NCBI GenBank assembly: GCA_035547515.1
Contig: DASZUS010000024.1
Span: 8,160-72,159 of the forward strand
Length of the DNA: 64,000 nucleotides
Direction: 5' to 3'
From: DASZTV01 sp035547515
Lineage (GTDB): Bacteria; Actinomycetota; Actinomycetes; JAFAQI01
In this document: piece by piece, positions 53,617 through 63,377 of the stretch
How the letters are laid out: each line of letters opens with the position of its first letter
Position numbering within the stretch: position 1 is the stretch's first letter
Translations under genes and position numbers: made by a program
The notes under the pieces: model-generated
Told to the model about the DNA's origin: nothing
The model's input: the letters and a program-made list of their open reading frames with translations, nothing else
Database searches by the model: none

Positions 53617-55977
53617 ATGAGACCGAATCGCCACGCCCGGCGTCCCGCCTTGCGCTCGATCGCATGCCTCGCGGCGCTGCTGGCCAGCTTCGCCGTCGCC
53701 GTGGACACCGCGGCAGCGAGTCCGCACGTCCACGCCACGCGGCTGGTCGCCACGGGCAGCGTGAACGAGGTCTTCGCCACCGGCGTCGCGCCCGGGAGCA
53801 CGGTCGAGCTGACCGACGCCGCGGGACAGGTGGTCAAGAAGAAGCACGCCGACTCCCTCGGCGGCGTCGTCTTCTACAAGGTGAAGGCCGCCAGCGGCTA
53901 CCGCGTCCGCGCCGGCAGCACCACGAGCAAGGCGGTAACGGTCCACACCAAGCGCTCCGCGCCCTGGGACCCGAGCGTCTACGACCAGTCGATCCCGGAC
54001 GCGGGCTACGGCTACATCACGATGCGCGACGGCACGAAGCTGGCCTACGACGTGCACCCGCCGACCAGCCCGGCGAGCCTCGGCCTGCCGAACATCACGC
54101 TGCCCTCGGGCCTGCCCGACTACGCCCCGCCGTACCCGACCTTGATCGAGTACTCCGGCTACGGCTACGCCGAGCCCAGCGGCCCGGAGAACGGGATCGC
54201 GGTGATCGCCAACCTCATGGGATTCGCTGTGGTCGACGTGAACATGCGCGGCACCGGTTGCTCAGGCGGCGCGTTCAACTTCTTCGAGCCGCTGCAGTCT
54301 CTCGACGGGTACGACGTGATCCAGACGATCGCCCGCCAGCCGTGGGTCAAGGGCCACAAGGTCGGCATGATGGGCATCTCCTACGGCGGCATCAGCCAGC
54401 TGTTCACCGCCGCGACCCGCCCGCCGGCCCTGGCCGCGATCGCCCCGATGTCGGTGATCGACGCCACCGCGACCACTCTCGAGCCCGGCGGGATCCTCAA
54501 CACCGGCTTCGCCGTCGCGTGGGCCGAGGAGCGCCAGCAGAACGCCGAGCCCGCAGTCAACGCGAAGTCCGGCCAGGCGTGGGCCTACCAGCGCATCCAG
54601 GCCGGAGACGAGACCTGCAAGGCCAACCAGGTGCTGCACGGCGAGGCCGAGAACCTCATGGCGGTCATCCGGGCGAACACCCACTACCACAAGGCCTTTG
54701 CCGACTCCCTCGATCCGGACACGTTCGTGCACAAGATCGACGTGCCGACGTACCTGGACTGCCAGTTCGAGGACGAGCAGACCGGTGGGCACTGCATGGC
54801 GCTCGCCCAGCACTTCACCGGCACGAAGCACAAGTGGTTCACGTTCACCAACGGCGTGCACTTCGACTCACTCGACCCCTACCAGCTCGACCGCATGTAT
54901 GACTTCCTCGAGCTCTACGTCGCCCATCAGGCGCCGATCCTCAACGCGGCGGTCATCAACGCGGCCGCGCCGGTCATCTACCAGCAGGGCGCGGGTTTCC
55001 CGACGACCGACCTGATCACGCTGCCGCCCGACCCGATCCAGCTCGAGCCGACCTACTCGGCGGCGCTCGCGGCGTTCCAGAAGATCCCGTCGATCCGGGT
55101 GCTGTTCGAGAACGGCGCCGGCCCGGACCCGCTCGGGACCGTGACGCCCGGCAACCCCTACCCGGTGTTCGAGCGATCGTTCGCGAAGTTCCCGATCCCG
55201 GGCACCGTCGCGAAGCGCTGGTACTTCGGGCCGCACGGCACCCTGGCGACGCACGCCGCGACGTCGAGCGGCGTCGACAGCTACACCTCGAACGCCCACG
55301 CGCTGCCGATGAACGACTTCGGTCCGGACAACGAGAGCGGCGGCCTGTGGGGGGACGCGACCCAGTGGTCGTGGAACTGGAAGCAGAACCCCAAGGGCAC
55401 GGCGGTCTCCTACATCACGCCGCCGCTGAAGCAGGCGACGACGGTGATCGGCGCCGGCGCCATCCACGTGTGGGTGAGGTCGTCCACCCCCGACGTCGAC
55501 CTGCAGGCCACGGTCAGCGAGGTGGATCCCGGCGGGCACGAGGTGTTCGTGCAGAACGGCTGGATCAGGGCCAGCGAGCGAAAGCTGGCCACCGGCAAGA
55601 ACACGATCTTCGCCCAGCGCAGCACCCTGCTCCAGCCGGTCCCGAGCTTCAAGGAGTCGGACTCCGCTGCGATGCCGAAGGGCAAGTTCGTCGAGGTGAC
55701 GATCCCGCTCTACTACGAGGGTCACGCCTACCACGCCGGCAGCCGGATCCGGGTCACGATCGCCGCGCCCAACGGCACGCAGCCGATCTGGTCGTTCAAG
55801 CACACCGAGCCACCGACCGGCACCAGCCACGTGTCGATCGCGTTTTCGAAGACGCGACCGTCGAGCCTGTTCCTGCCGGTGGTGCCGGGCGTGTCGGTGC
55901 CCAGCGGGATCCCCGCGTGCGGCTCGCTGCGCAACGAGCCCTGCCGGCCCTACGTCCCGACCGCCAACCAGCTCTGA
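53617..55977 (+). CDS. Secreted CocE/NonD-family hydrolase
   Basis: This 786-residue protein has a signal peptide (SIACLAALLASFAVAVDTAA), a short beta domain, and an alpha/beta-hydrolase core with nucleophile serine in GMMGISYGGISQ. The C-terminal X-Pro dipeptidyl-peptidase-like jelly-roll domain has family stretches such as IRVTIAAPNG. CocE/NonD enzymes hydrolyse esters or acyl peptides. I chose the ATG at 53617 because the signal peptide begins there. It is followed after 22 bp by an SDR gene. Confidence 0.88.
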   Translation: MRPNRHARRPALRSIACLAALLASFAVAVDTAAASPHVHATRLVATGSVNEVFATGVAPGSTVELTDAAGQVVKKKHADSLGGVVFYKVKAASGYRVRAGSTTSKAVTVHTKRSAPWDPSVYDQSIPDAGYGYITMRDGTKLAYDVHPPTSPASLGLPNITLPSGLPDYAPPYPTLIEYSGYGYAEPSGPENGIAVIANLMGFAVVDVNMRGTGCSGGAFNFFEPLQSLDGYDVIQTIARQPWVKGHKVGMMGISYGGISQLFTAATRPPALAAIAPMSVIDATATTLEPGGILNTGFAVAWAEERQQNAEPAVNAKSGQAWAYQRIQAGDETCKANQVLHGEAENLMAVIRANTHYHKAFADSLDPDTFVHKIDVPTYLDCQFEDEQTGGHCMALAQHFTGTKHKWFTFTNGVHFDSLDPYQLDRMYDFLELYVAHQAPILNAAVINAAAPVIYQQGAGFPTTDLITLPPDPIQLEPTYSAALAAFQKIPSIRVLFENGAGPDPLGTVTPGNPYPVFERSFAKFPIPGTVAKRWYFGPHGTLATHAATSSGVDSYTSNAHALPMNDFGPDNESGGLWGDATQWSWNWKQNPKGTAVSYITPPLKQATTVIGAGAIHVWVRSSTPDVDLQATVSEVDPGGHEVFVQNGWIRASERKLATGKNTIFAQRSTLLQPVPSFKESDSAAMPKGKFVEVTIPLYYEGHAYHAGSRIRVTIAAPNGTQPIWSFKHTEPPTGTSHVSIAFSKTRPSSLFLPVVPGVSVPSGIPACGSLRNEPCRPYVPTANQL

Positions 55978-55999
55978 CGAACCCGGCTCGGGAGGCGCG

Positions 56000-56776
56000 G
56001 TGAAGCTGACCAATGCGGTGGTCGTCGTCACCGGCGCCTCCCGCGGCATCGGGGCGGAGGTGGCGCGGCAGGCTGCCGCCAAGGGCGCGCGCCTCGGGTT
56101 GCTCGCCCGCAATGCGGATGAGCTGCGGGAGCTCGCGGCGGCACTGCCGACGAAGTCGGTCGTCGTACCAGTCGATGTGACCGAGGTCGAGGCGCTGGTG
56201 GGCGCGCTCCAGCGCGTGCGCGAGGAGCTCGGGCCGATCGACGTGCTGGTCAACAACGCGGGCATCGGGGCGTACGGTCCGTTCGTGGACGGCGGCGCCG
56301 CCGACCTCGCCAAGCTGTGGCCGGTCAATGTGCAGGCGGTCGCCAACGCCATGGCGGCGGTGCTGCCCGACATGCAGGCGCGCGGCAGCGGCGTGATCGT
56401 GAACATGACCTCGATCGCCGGCCGGATCGGCGCTCCCGGCGAGGCGGCCTACTGCGCCAGCAAGTTCGCGGTGATCGGGCTCAGCGAGACGGTCCGCGCC
56501 GAGGTCGCGCCGTACGGCGTGAAGATCTGCCTGGTGAACCCGGGCCCGGTCGCGACGAGCTTCGGCGAGGCCCGGGGGCACCCCTACGACCGCAGCTTCC
56601 CCAAGCCCGTGTCGGCCGCGCACGTGGCGAAGCGCACCATCCGGGCGATCGAGCGCGGCACGCCTGAGATCTTCATCCCGCGGTGGCTGCGCCCTTCACT
56701 GGTGGTGAAGACCCTCGCGCCGCCGCTGTTCGACCTCGGTGTCCGCCCGGAGGCCAAGCGAATGCTCGCCAAGTAG
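56000..56776 (+). CDS. Short-chain dehydrogenase/reductase
   Basis: This 258-residue classical SDR has the NAD(P) glycine motif TGASRGIGAEVA, the NNAG motif LVNNAGIGAYGP, the catalytic serine in VNMTSIAGRIG and YCASK. The GTG start has GGAGG 4 bp upstream and follows the CocE-type gene closely, so the two are likely co-transcribed. It converges with the next hydrolase gene at a hairpin. Confidence 0.93.
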   Translation: MKLTNAVVVVTGASRGIGAEVARQAAAKGARLGLLARNADELRELAAALPTKSVVVPVDVTEVEALVGALQRVREELGPIDVLVNNAGIGAYGPFVDGGAADLAKLWPVNVQAVANAMAAVLPDMQARGSGVIVNMTSIAGRIGAPGEAAYCASKFAVIGLSETVRAEVAPYGVKICLVNPGPVATSFGEARGHPYDRSFPKPVSAAHVAKRTIRAIERGTPEIFIPRWLRPSLVVKTLAPPLFDLGVRPEAKRMLAK

Positions 56777-56839
56777 GCGTGATCATGGGCTATGCGCCAG
56801 ACACGCCGGGCGTTTCTGCTTGGTTTCCCATGACCACGC
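56777..56839. terminator. Bidirectional hairpin between convergent genes
   Basis: GCGTGATCATGGG (56777-56789) pairs with CCCATGACCACGC (56827-56839) at 12 of 13 positions. It fills the gap between the SDR and the second CocE-type gene. Its GGCGTGATC end resembles the 35117-35177 palindrome. Confidence 0.55.
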
Positions 56840-56843
56840 GGGG

Positions 56844-58874
56844 TTAGGACTTGCGGAACTCGACCTCGAGCGAGGACGCGGCGGTTCCGCCGTACTTGAT
56901 CGAGTAGGCGCCGCCGACCATCTGCGCCAGGTCCGACGGGATCGGCAGCAGGTGCGGCACGTCGGAGGTCGACAGCGTGACCCGCAGCCGGTCGCCCTTG
57001 GCGATCGTGGCCAGCGTCGGGAAGATCTCGATCTCGTACTTCGTGAGCCGGCCCGGTACGACGGGGCTCGCCGAGGCCTGCGTGTACGGGTGGTACGGCA
57101 GCACGGTGATGCCCCGTGAGGTCCAGCTCCGCTTCGCGTTGACCGCCCGGAGCGAGCCGAGCAACGCCCCCTCGGTCAGCGGGTAGGACAGCCCGCTCGG
57201 CGTCACGTCGTCCACCTCGGCGACCCACTCGGTGTTGGTCGTGTTGGCGGTCGCGTAGACCGTCGCCGTGATCGGGCCGGCAATCGCCCGCGATGAGCTG
57301 AACGGCGCCGTCGTGTAGCTGATCTGACCCGGGCCAAGCTTGGACAGCGAGTCGTCGTCGGCGCACGGCGCCTCGAGCCCGGCGATGTGCGACGGGATCG
57401 AGATCGCGCCCATCGACCACTGGTCCACCGACCGCCCGCACGGGCTGCCCGCCGGCGTCCACGCGATCGTCGTGCTGCCCGACGACGGGCGGGTGCCCGA
57501 GAGCGACCCGCCGCTGCCGAGGTAGAGCTGCGTGGCCTTCGCGTTGCTGAACGGGTACGTGGTCGTCTCGTCGAACTTGCCGATGCCGAGGTCGTAGTAG
57601 TGCAGCGGCGTCTTCGTCCGCGCCATGCCGGTGTGCTCGTGCTTGAGCCAAGTGTCGAACCACTCGAGCTCGAGGACGTCGAGGCCGACGCCGGAACCGT
57701 TGAGGTGCTCCCACGGCCCGTCGATCAGCTGGTAGCGACCAGTGGTCCGCTGGCCCGGCTTCATCGGCGCGGTGACGCTGCGCCCGGCCCAGGCGTTCTG
57801 CAGCTCGGCGAAGTTGATCGGCTCACCGTGCTGGAAGATGTCGAACTCGCCGCCGACCAGATAGGCCGGGATGTGGTTCGCGACGATGCGCTGCAGGATC
57901 TCCTGCGGGGCCCGCTGCTTCCAGTAGGTCTCGTCGTAGGCCTGCTCGCCGCCGGCGAGCAGGGAGGTGGTGAAGCCCGCGTCATAGCTGGCGAGACCGC
58001 CGGCGTGGTCGGTCGTGACGCTGAGCAGGTCCTTCAGGGTCTGGGTGTCGGTCACCGCGTCCTCGACCGGGCTCACCGTGTTGAGCGAGCCGGTCAGTCC
58101 GAGGTAGGCGGTGCTGAACTCCGCGTCGAGCAGCCCGCCCATGAAGATCGTGTCGCGATAGGCGTCGTTGGCCGTGACGACCGGGAAGATCGCCTTCAGA
58201 GGCGAGTGCTTGCCGACCGTGCCGGCGAGCAGCGCCTGGTCGATGCCGAGGTACGACGGGCCGTACGTGCCGACCCGCCCATCGGAGTTCGGCAGATGTG
58301 CCGCCCAGTGCAGGACGTGGATCGCATCCTGCTGCTGGATCGGCTGGAACGGGTCCCACTGACCGCCGGAGTCACCGGTGCCCCGGACGTCTTCCACGAC
58401 GTTGATGTAGCCGCGCTCGACCAGGTAGTCGTCGGCTCCGCCCGTGACGCTGCCGCCACCGGGGTTCTGCGCCGACCCCGGCTTGCTCGACCCTCCCGAC
58501 CCTTTGCCGTACGGCGTCATCGTCATGACCACCGGGAACTTGCCCTTGGCCGGCCGGCCGTCCTTGGTCGTCGGATAGATCTCGTTGACCCGGATGATCG
58601 TCCCGCCGGCGCCCCGGATCGCGATGTCGTTGCGTGACGCGGTGCCGTAGATCGCGTGCTCCGGCTTCCAGGTGCTGTCCGCCGCGCTGCTCGCCTTGAC
58701 GACGCTCTGCGGCAACTGCGGCGTCAGGTCGACCAGGCTGGTCGGAGCGCTCAGCACCGCGGGCGCGCCGGGCGGTGCCGAAGTCCCCGCCTGGGCGCCC
58801 GAGGCGAGCTCCGGCGCAGCTACCACGGCCGCGGCCAGCGCGACGGAGGGCACAAGACTCCGCAGTCGTTTCAC
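56844..58874 (-). CDS. Secreted CocE/NonD-family hydrolase
   Basis: This 676-residue protein has an N-terminal signal peptide (SLVPSVALAAAVVAAPELAS). The hydrolase domain has nucleophile serine in GTYGPSYLGIDQ, and the C-terminal beta domain ends YSIKYGGTAASSLEVEFRKS. It is a second member of the family within 3 kb, but only distantly similar to the 53617 gene. The stop of the secreted lipase start-side gene is 23 bp away, and both are read leftward. Substrate unknown. Confidence 0.87.
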   Translation of the reverse strand: MKRLRSLVPSVALAAAVVAAPELASGAQAGTSAPPGAPAVLSAPTSLVDLTPQLPQSVVKASSAADSTWKPEHAIYGTASRNDIAIRGAGGTIIRVNEIYPTTKDGRPAKGKFPVVMTMTPYGKGSGGSSKPGSAQNPGGGSVTGGADDYLVERGYINVVEDVRGTGDSGGQWDPFQPIQQQDAIHVLHWAAHLPNSDGRVGTYGPSYLGIDQALLAGTVGKHSPLKAIFPVVTANDAYRDTIFMGGLLDAEFSTAYLGLTGSLNTVSPVEDAVTDTQTLKDLLSVTTDHAGGLASYDAGFTTSLLAGGEQAYDETYWKQRAPQEILQRIVANHIPAYLVGGEFDIFQHGEPINFAELQNAWAGRSVTAPMKPGQRTTGRYQLIDGPWEHLNGSGVGLDVLELEWFDTWLKHEHTGMARTKTPLHYYDLGIGKFDETTTYPFSNAKATQLYLGSGGSLSGTRPSSGSTTIAWTPAGSPCGRSVDQWSMGAISIPSHIAGLEAPCADDDSLSKLGPGQISYTTAPFSSSRAIAGPITATVYATANTTNTEWVAEVDDVTPSGLSYPLTEGALLGSLRAVNAKRSWTSRGITVLPYHPYTQASASPVVPGRLTKYEIEIFPTLATIAKGDRLRVTLSTSDVPHLLPIPSDLAQMVGGAYSIKYGGTAASSLEVEFRKS

Positions 58875-58897
58875 TGAGTCACGTTATTCGAGTCACG

Positions 58898-60193
58898 CTA
58901 TTTCAGCGGTGCCAGGGAGTTGCCACGCTTGATCGTGCTGCAGTTGTCGGTCGGCGGAAGCCCGGCGAACCGGGTCTGCAGGTAGGCGATGCCCTGCGGG
59001 AAGAACGCCGCACCGGCGGCGTCGTGGTTGAGCTGCATCAGCTGCTCGAAGTCGACGGGGACGCCCTGGTGGCAGTACTCGTAGGCGAGCTGCTGCTCGT
59101 CGCGCTCCACCATTACCCCGTCACCGGTGCCGTCGGCGTTGCCGGCGACCATCAGCATCGGCTCCTGCGGGTGACCAGGCGCCGAACCCATGATCAGCTT
59201 GTTGAGCGTCCTGCGCAGGATCGGGACCCGGAAGATGTGCCGGTAGCGCTTCTTCACGAACCTCGCCACGGTCAGGTTCGGGTAGGCGCCCTGGAACTGG
59301 CCGATGCACTCGTGCGACTCCGCAGCGACGATCTTCTTGCCGTACGCCGAGAGGTAGCGCGCCAGCTTGATGTGGAACGACCTGGCGATGCCGATCATCG
59401 CCGCCGGCATCACGTCCGACCAGGACGGGCTGCCGTTGACGTAGCGGAGGTTGTGCGCCAGGTCGACCGGGATCCCGCCCATCGCCGTGCCCACGATGTG
59501 CAACTGCGGCGCGTAGCTAGACGCGAGCTCGGAGGCCCAATCCGCCGCGATCGACCCGCCGGAGTACCCCATCAGCCCGACCGGCGCCGCCGTGGTGATG
59601 CCAAGCACGGACAGGGTCGCGGTGATGCCGTCCAGCGTGCTCATGCCCGACTCGGTCCCGGCGACGTAGTCGAGCCGCTCGTCTTCGAAGTCGGGGATTG
59701 TGACGATGTCGCCGGAGGCCCGTAGCGACTCGACGAGCGCCTGCTCGATCTCGGCGGTCGACTCGTTCAGCGACCCGGCGGAGCCGCCACGCAACGTGTA
59801 CGACGGGTCGCACAGCGGCGTCAGCGCGTCGTAGAAGCTGAGGTACGCCGCGACCTTCGGCGCCACGGTGCCGGTCACCGGCAGCACGACGGTGGTCACG
59901 CTCAGCGCCGGCCGCCCGACGGCATCGGTGGTGCGGTAGAGGATCTGCTCGGCGGGCAACGGCGTGGAGGACGTCAGCAGGCCGAGCGTCACCGAACGCT
60001 CCTTGAGGGCGGTGCCGTGCGGGATCCTCGCCAGCGGCGTCGTACCGGAATAGCGGTAGAAGGAGTCACGCGCCGGCGGGACGATTCCCGCTGCGGCGCT
60101 GGCCGGCGCACCGCCTGCCACGACCACGGAGGTGAGGACACCCACGGCGAGCATGAGGGCGGCCGGAGCGAGCCGGAAGGCATGGTTGCGCAC
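58898..60193 (-). CDS. Secretory lipase family protein
   Basis: This 431-residue protein has a signal peptide (LAPAALMLAVGVLTSVVVAG). The alpha/beta-hydrolase has the G-x-S-x-G nucleophile in GLMGYSGGSIAADWA. A late HDAAGAAFFP may supply the catalytic histidine. The pattern matches PF03583-type (LIP) secretory lipases found in actinobacteria and yeasts. The GTG at 60193 is used as the start, with only a weak ribosome-binding site upstream. Confidence 0.85.
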   Translation of the reverse strand: MRNHAFRLAPAALMLAVGVLTSVVVAGGAPASAAAGIVPPARDSFYRYSGTTPLARIPHGTALKERSVTLGLLTSSTPLPAEQILYRTTDAVGRPALSVTTVVLPVTGTVAPKVAAYLSFYDALTPLCDPSYTLRGGSAGSLNESTAEIEQALVESLRASGDIVTIPDFEDERLDYVAGTESGMSTLDGITATLSVLGITTAAPVGLMGYSGGSIAADWASELASSYAPQLHIVGTAMGGIPVDLAHNLRYVNGSPSWSDVMPAAMIGIARSFHIKLARYLSAYGKKIVAAESHECIGQFQGAYPNLTVARFVKKRYRHIFRVPILRRTLNKLIMGSAPGHPQEPMLMVAGNADGTGDGVMVERDEQQLAYEYCHQGVPVDFEQLMQLNHDAAGAAFFPQGIAYLQTRFAGLPPTDNCSTIKRGNSLAPLK

Positions 60194-60237
60194 AGAAGAT
60201 CGTTCGGCGCCGCGGCGGGCCTGACCTTCCGCGCCGG

Positions 60238-61215
60238 TCAACCTTCCGGTTTGCGCCAGCCGTAGCGGCTGGCCCGATCGGCCAGCGGGCCGGGATCGGT
60301 CTCCCACCACGGGCGATCCATCACCGGTTCCTCGTCTGCGGGGGTGACGGCTCGCCTGCGGGCATCGGCGTCATCGAGGGCGGCGTCGACCGCCTGCGCG
60401 TAGTGGGTGTCCTCTTTGATCCAGGCGCCGTACAGGATTGCCACGAACGGTACGGCGACGACCTCCGCGACGGTCAGCATGAGCCCGCCGGCGATGGTCT
60501 GGTCCCACCACCTGGTCGGTCCCCACGGGCGGTTGACCGTCGCGTAGAAGTGATGCGCGACCAGGGCGCCGTTCGTCATCACGGTGATCCCGGGGATCGC
60601 GTCGAGCAGGCCGTCGACGGCGGCGAAGGTCATCCGCACCGGCTGGGTGCACCACACCGGGAGCACCTCGACGCCGAGCATGGGCAGCGCGAACAGGCAC
60701 CCGGTGACCACGAGCTGGAGCTCGAGCAGCCGCATCACCGTCGCACTGTGCTCCGCGGCGCCGAGGTAGCCGGTGAAGAAGACGACGAACTGCGTGGCAA
60801 CGGCAAGCACGGGCGCGACCGCCGGGAAGGTCAGGATCCGCACCGGCAGGCTCCGCAGCAGCGACTGCCATCTCGCCGCGCCCGCTGGCGACAGCGACGC
60901 CGACACCAGCCCGATCGGGTCACCGAGCCCCAAGCCGACGGGCACGATCGTCAGCAGGAGCGTGACCCGCAGCGCCATCGGCCACAGCAGCACCGCGGAG
61001 TAGACCGCGAGCGAGGACATCGTCGAGATGACCAGCACCCCGATGCCCAGCACCGCGAACGCCGCGACCTTGGTCATCGGCCAGGGCTCGCCACGCGCGC
61101 GCAGCCGCCGTACGCCGTACAGGTACGCGGCGAGAACCGCTGCCACCACAACCGTGACCCATGGGTCGAACCGCCATACGCTGACGAACCGTGACGCGGT
61201 CAGCGGGGACAACAC
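60238..61215 (-). CDS. CtaG-like cytochrome c oxidase assembly membrane protein
   Basis: This 325-residue integral membrane protein has about eight hydrophobic segments and a cytoplasmic C-terminus. The PFAM CtaG_Cox11-like caa3_CtaG family has spaced histidines in membrane segments, here AEHSAT and AHHFYATVNRPWGPTRWW. Such proteins help assemble copper centres of terminal oxidases. The GTG at 61215 is the start. It is divergent from an L,D-transpeptidase gene, with 106 bp between the starts. Confidence 0.8.
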   Translation of the reverse strand: MLSPLTASRFVSVWRFDPWVTVVVAAVLAAYLYGVRRLRARGEPWPMTKVAAFAVLGIGVLVISTMSSLAVYSAVLLWPMALRVTLLLTIVPVGLGLGDPIGLVSASLSPAGAARWQSLLRSLPVRILTFPAVAPVLAVATQFVVFFTGYLGAAEHSATVMRLLELQLVVTGCLFALPMLGVEVLPVWCTQPVRMTFAAVDGLLDAIPGITVMTNGALVAHHFYATVNRPWGPTRWWDQTIAGGLMLTVAEVVAVPFVAILYGAWIKEDTHYAQAVDAALDDADARRRAVTPADEEPVMDRPWWETDPGPLADRASRYGWRKPEG

Positions 61216-61315
61216 GTCTTACAGAATCGCCTGAGTGACCACGGCAGCACCATCCGGGTCGCCGCGGGCGCGATCTGCGTCGCACCCGCAACGAGAAGCG
61301 GGTCTCACTCGTAAT

Positions 61316-62650
61316 TCAGGTGTGACCCCAGCACGTCTCGGCCGCATCCTGCTCGGCACCGCCATATCGACGACCCTCGCCGCTGGCGTCGCCACCGCCC
61401 TCACGACCGATCCGCCGGCATCCGCGGCGGCCCACGTCGAGTCGCAGGGGACGTACGCCCGGCTGTTGACTGCTCCCCTCGGCGCAGCCGTCGGCAATCC
61501 GGCGCTGCAGGCCGCCGACGCCGCACCTGTGGCCCGCGCGAAGCCTTCGCCGTGCACCGACAACGCGCGCGGCCGGCTGGTCCTGGTCAGCATCGAGCAC
61601 CAGCATCTGTGGACCTGCGCAGGCCGCCACGTCGTACTCAGCACGCCCGTCACCACGGGCAAGGCAGCGCCCGGCGACGCGACGCCGCGCGGCAACTTCG
61701 CCGTCGACGCGCGAGTGGCCGACACGACGCTGCACCCGGCGAGCGGCCTGGTCATCCCGGTCGCCTACTGGATCCCGTTCAAAGACAACATCTATGGCTT
61801 CCACAACGCGCCGTGGCAGACGATGCCGTTCGGCAGCAGCGACTACCGCACCGAAGGCTCGATCGGGTGCGTCCATGTCCCGCTGCTGGCGCTGCGCAAG
61901 CTCTTCGACTGGGTCCGCGTCGGGACGTCGGTGCGGATCCGCTGAGGTAGACCCGGCCGGGCCGCGGCCGTTGACCGAGAAGTGCTGGTAGTCCGGCGAG
62001 CCGGACCAGCGGCCGCCCCAGCCCCAGCCGACGCTGTCGAAGGCGGCGACCACCGGGCCGTTGGCGAAGATCATGCCGGGGCGGTGCTTCGACCGATCGG
62101 CGTACTGCGTCGCCGCCGGCGGCAGCACCTTGCCGCCGAGGACGTACGGGTTCTCGAAGGTGTCGATGTCGACCGCCTCGCCGTACGCGTGCTCCGACCA
62201 GCTCTTCGGCCCGTTGGTCACCGCTAGCCGGCAGTTGAAGGCGGAGGTGTTGTCGTGCGCCATGGAGCGGTTGTCGTTCCCGCCGTACGCCGCCACCGGC
62301 TCCATGCGCCGGATCGGGAACTTCGCATTCTCGATCGCCGTGAACGCGGTGCGGATGGCCGCCACGGCAGAGGCGTTTACCACCAGGACGCCGGTGTGCC
62401 GGCGGCCGTCGAAACCCCAGAAGCCGACCTTCATCGCACGAAGCTGGCTCGGCCCGACCGGGCAGCCGGGCCGCCAGCTCTTGCCCAGCTCGGCGGCGGT
62501 GACCCGGCTCACGCCCTTCGCGTTGAAATGCAGCCCGTCGCGCCACGCTTGCCGCCCGTTGCCCGGCGTCGGCGCACCCGCCCAGGCGGTAGTGGCGATC
62601 ACGGTGGACAGGGCAGCCCAGGCAGCCACGAGGGCGAGGCGGCGCGACAT
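61316..62650 (-). CDS. M15-type D-alanyl-D-alanine carboxypeptidase-like protein with extended frame
   Basis: The first about 225 residues form a secreted M15C (VanY-like) domain: a signal peptide, SEHAYGEAVDID with zinc ligands H154/D161, and H223 in PDYQHFSVNG. This is where related proteins end. The frame does not stop there. It stays open for about 210 more residues, entirely antisense to the L,D-transpeptidase gene, to 61316. That tail has no family character. Either a stop has been lost or misread, or the protein really carries a long extension. The domain is well supported; the end coordinate is not (the domain ends at about 61950). Confidence 0.7.
   Translation of the reverse strand: MSRRLALVAAWAALSTVIATTAWAGAPTPGNGRQAWRDGLHFNAKGVSRVTAAELGKSWRPGCPVGPSQLRAMKVGFWGFDGRRHTGVLVVNASAVAAIRTAFTAIENAKFPIRRMEPVAAYGGNDNRSMAHDNTSAFNCRLAVTNGPKSWSEHAYGEAVDIDTFENPYVLGGKVLPPAATQYADRSKHRPGMIFANGPVVAAFDSVGWGWGGRWSGSPDYQHFSVNGRGPAGSTSADPHRRPDADPVEELAQRQQRDMDAPDRAFGAVVAAAERHRLPRRVVEAIDVVFERDPVGDRDDQAARRVQRRVGHSRVDGEVAARRRVAGRCLARGDGRAEYDVAACAGPQMLVLDADQDQPAARVVGARRRLRAGHRCGVGGLQRRIADGCAEGSSQQPGVRPLRLDVGRRGCRRIGREGGGDASGEGRRYGGAEQDAAETCWGHT
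61322..61945 (+). CDS. L,D-transpeptidase (YkuD domain)
   Basis: This 207-residue secreted enzyme has a signal peptide (LGRILLGTAISTTLAAGVAT) and a C-terminal YkuD domain. Its catalytic residues are H161 (YGFHNA) and C183 in GSIGCVHV. It makes 3-3 peptidoglycan cross-links. I chose the GTG at 61322 because the signal peptide begins there. Its whole length is antisense to the 3' part of the next entry's open frame. Confidence 0.87.
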   Translation: MTPARLGRILLGTAISTTLAAGVATALTTDPPASAAAHVESQGTYARLLTAPLGAAVGNPALQAADAAPVARAKPSPCTDNARGRLVLVSIEHQHLWTCAGRHVVLSTPVTTGKAAPGDATPRGNFAVDARVADTTLHPASGLVIPVAYWIPFKDNIYGFHNAPWQTMPFGSSDYRTEGSIGCVHVPLLALRKLFDWVRVGTSVRIR

Positions 62651-62669
62651 GAGGCCAGACTAGAAGGGG

Positions 62670-63377
62670 ATGAGAACCCGCATTGCCGCTGCGCTGTGCG
62701 CAGCCGGACTGGTTGCCGCCCTTGCCGGACCGACGAGCTCACAAGCCGCGGCAGCGCGGCAGGGCTCCCGGGTCGCACCGTCCCATCTCCGCGGGCTGGG
62801 AGCCGCGACCCAGGTGATCGAGGTCGTCAACAGCGGGTACGGCGAGACCAGCGCGACGCTGCGCGCCTTCGCCAAGCGCGACGGCAAGTGGCGACAGGTG
62901 TTCGGGCCTTGGTTCGCCAACATCGGCTACAACGGCTTCGCCCCGCCCGGGGCCAAGCGCGAGGGCGACGGCCGGACACCGAGCGGCTCGTACGGCTTCT
63001 CGTTCTTCTTCGGGGTCGACCGCAAGCCGAGCGGCATCCACTACCCGTGGCGGCACGCCTACTCCTATGACTACTGGGACGACGACCCGACAAGCCCTCG
63101 ATACAACGAGTGGGTGGACACCCGCCGCCACAGCGCCGGTCGGGATCCGGAGCCCATGGTGGACCTGCCGTCCTACGAAGACGCCGCGGTCATCGCCTAC
63201 AACGTCGACCGCGTCCCCGGGCGCGGCAGCGCGATCTTCCTGCACGTCACCCACCACGACGCGACCACGGGATGCGTCTCCGTGGCACGCCCGCGCCTGC
63301 TCGCCCTGCTGCGCTGGCTCGAGCCGGCCGACCACCCGCGAATCGTCATGGGGACCGCCGCTACCGTGACGCGGTGA
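62670..63377 (+). CDS. L,D-transpeptidase family protein
   Basis: This 235-residue secreted protein has a signal peptide (AALCAAGLVAALAGPTSSQA) and a YkuD-type fold. Its active site is FLHVTHHDATTGCVSVARP (histidine and cysteine). An aromatic, charged middle (YPWRHAYSYDYWDDD) matches the variant family of about 230 residues lacking a peptidoglycan-binding domain. It is divergent from the M15-type gene, with 19 bp between starts, and overlaps the following CoA-enzyme gene by 4 bp. Confidence 0.85.
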   Translation: MRTRIAAALCAAGLVAALAGPTSSQAAAARQGSRVAPSHLRGLGAATQVIEVVNSGYGETSATLRAFAKRDGKWRQVFGPWFANIGYNGFAPPGAKREGDGRTPSGSYGFSFFFGVDRKPSGIHYPWRHAYSYDYWDDDPTSPRYNEWVDTRRHSAGRDPEPMVDLPSYEDAAVIAYNVDRVPGRGSAIFLHVTHHDATTGCVSVARPRLLALLRWLEPADHPRIVMGTAATVTR

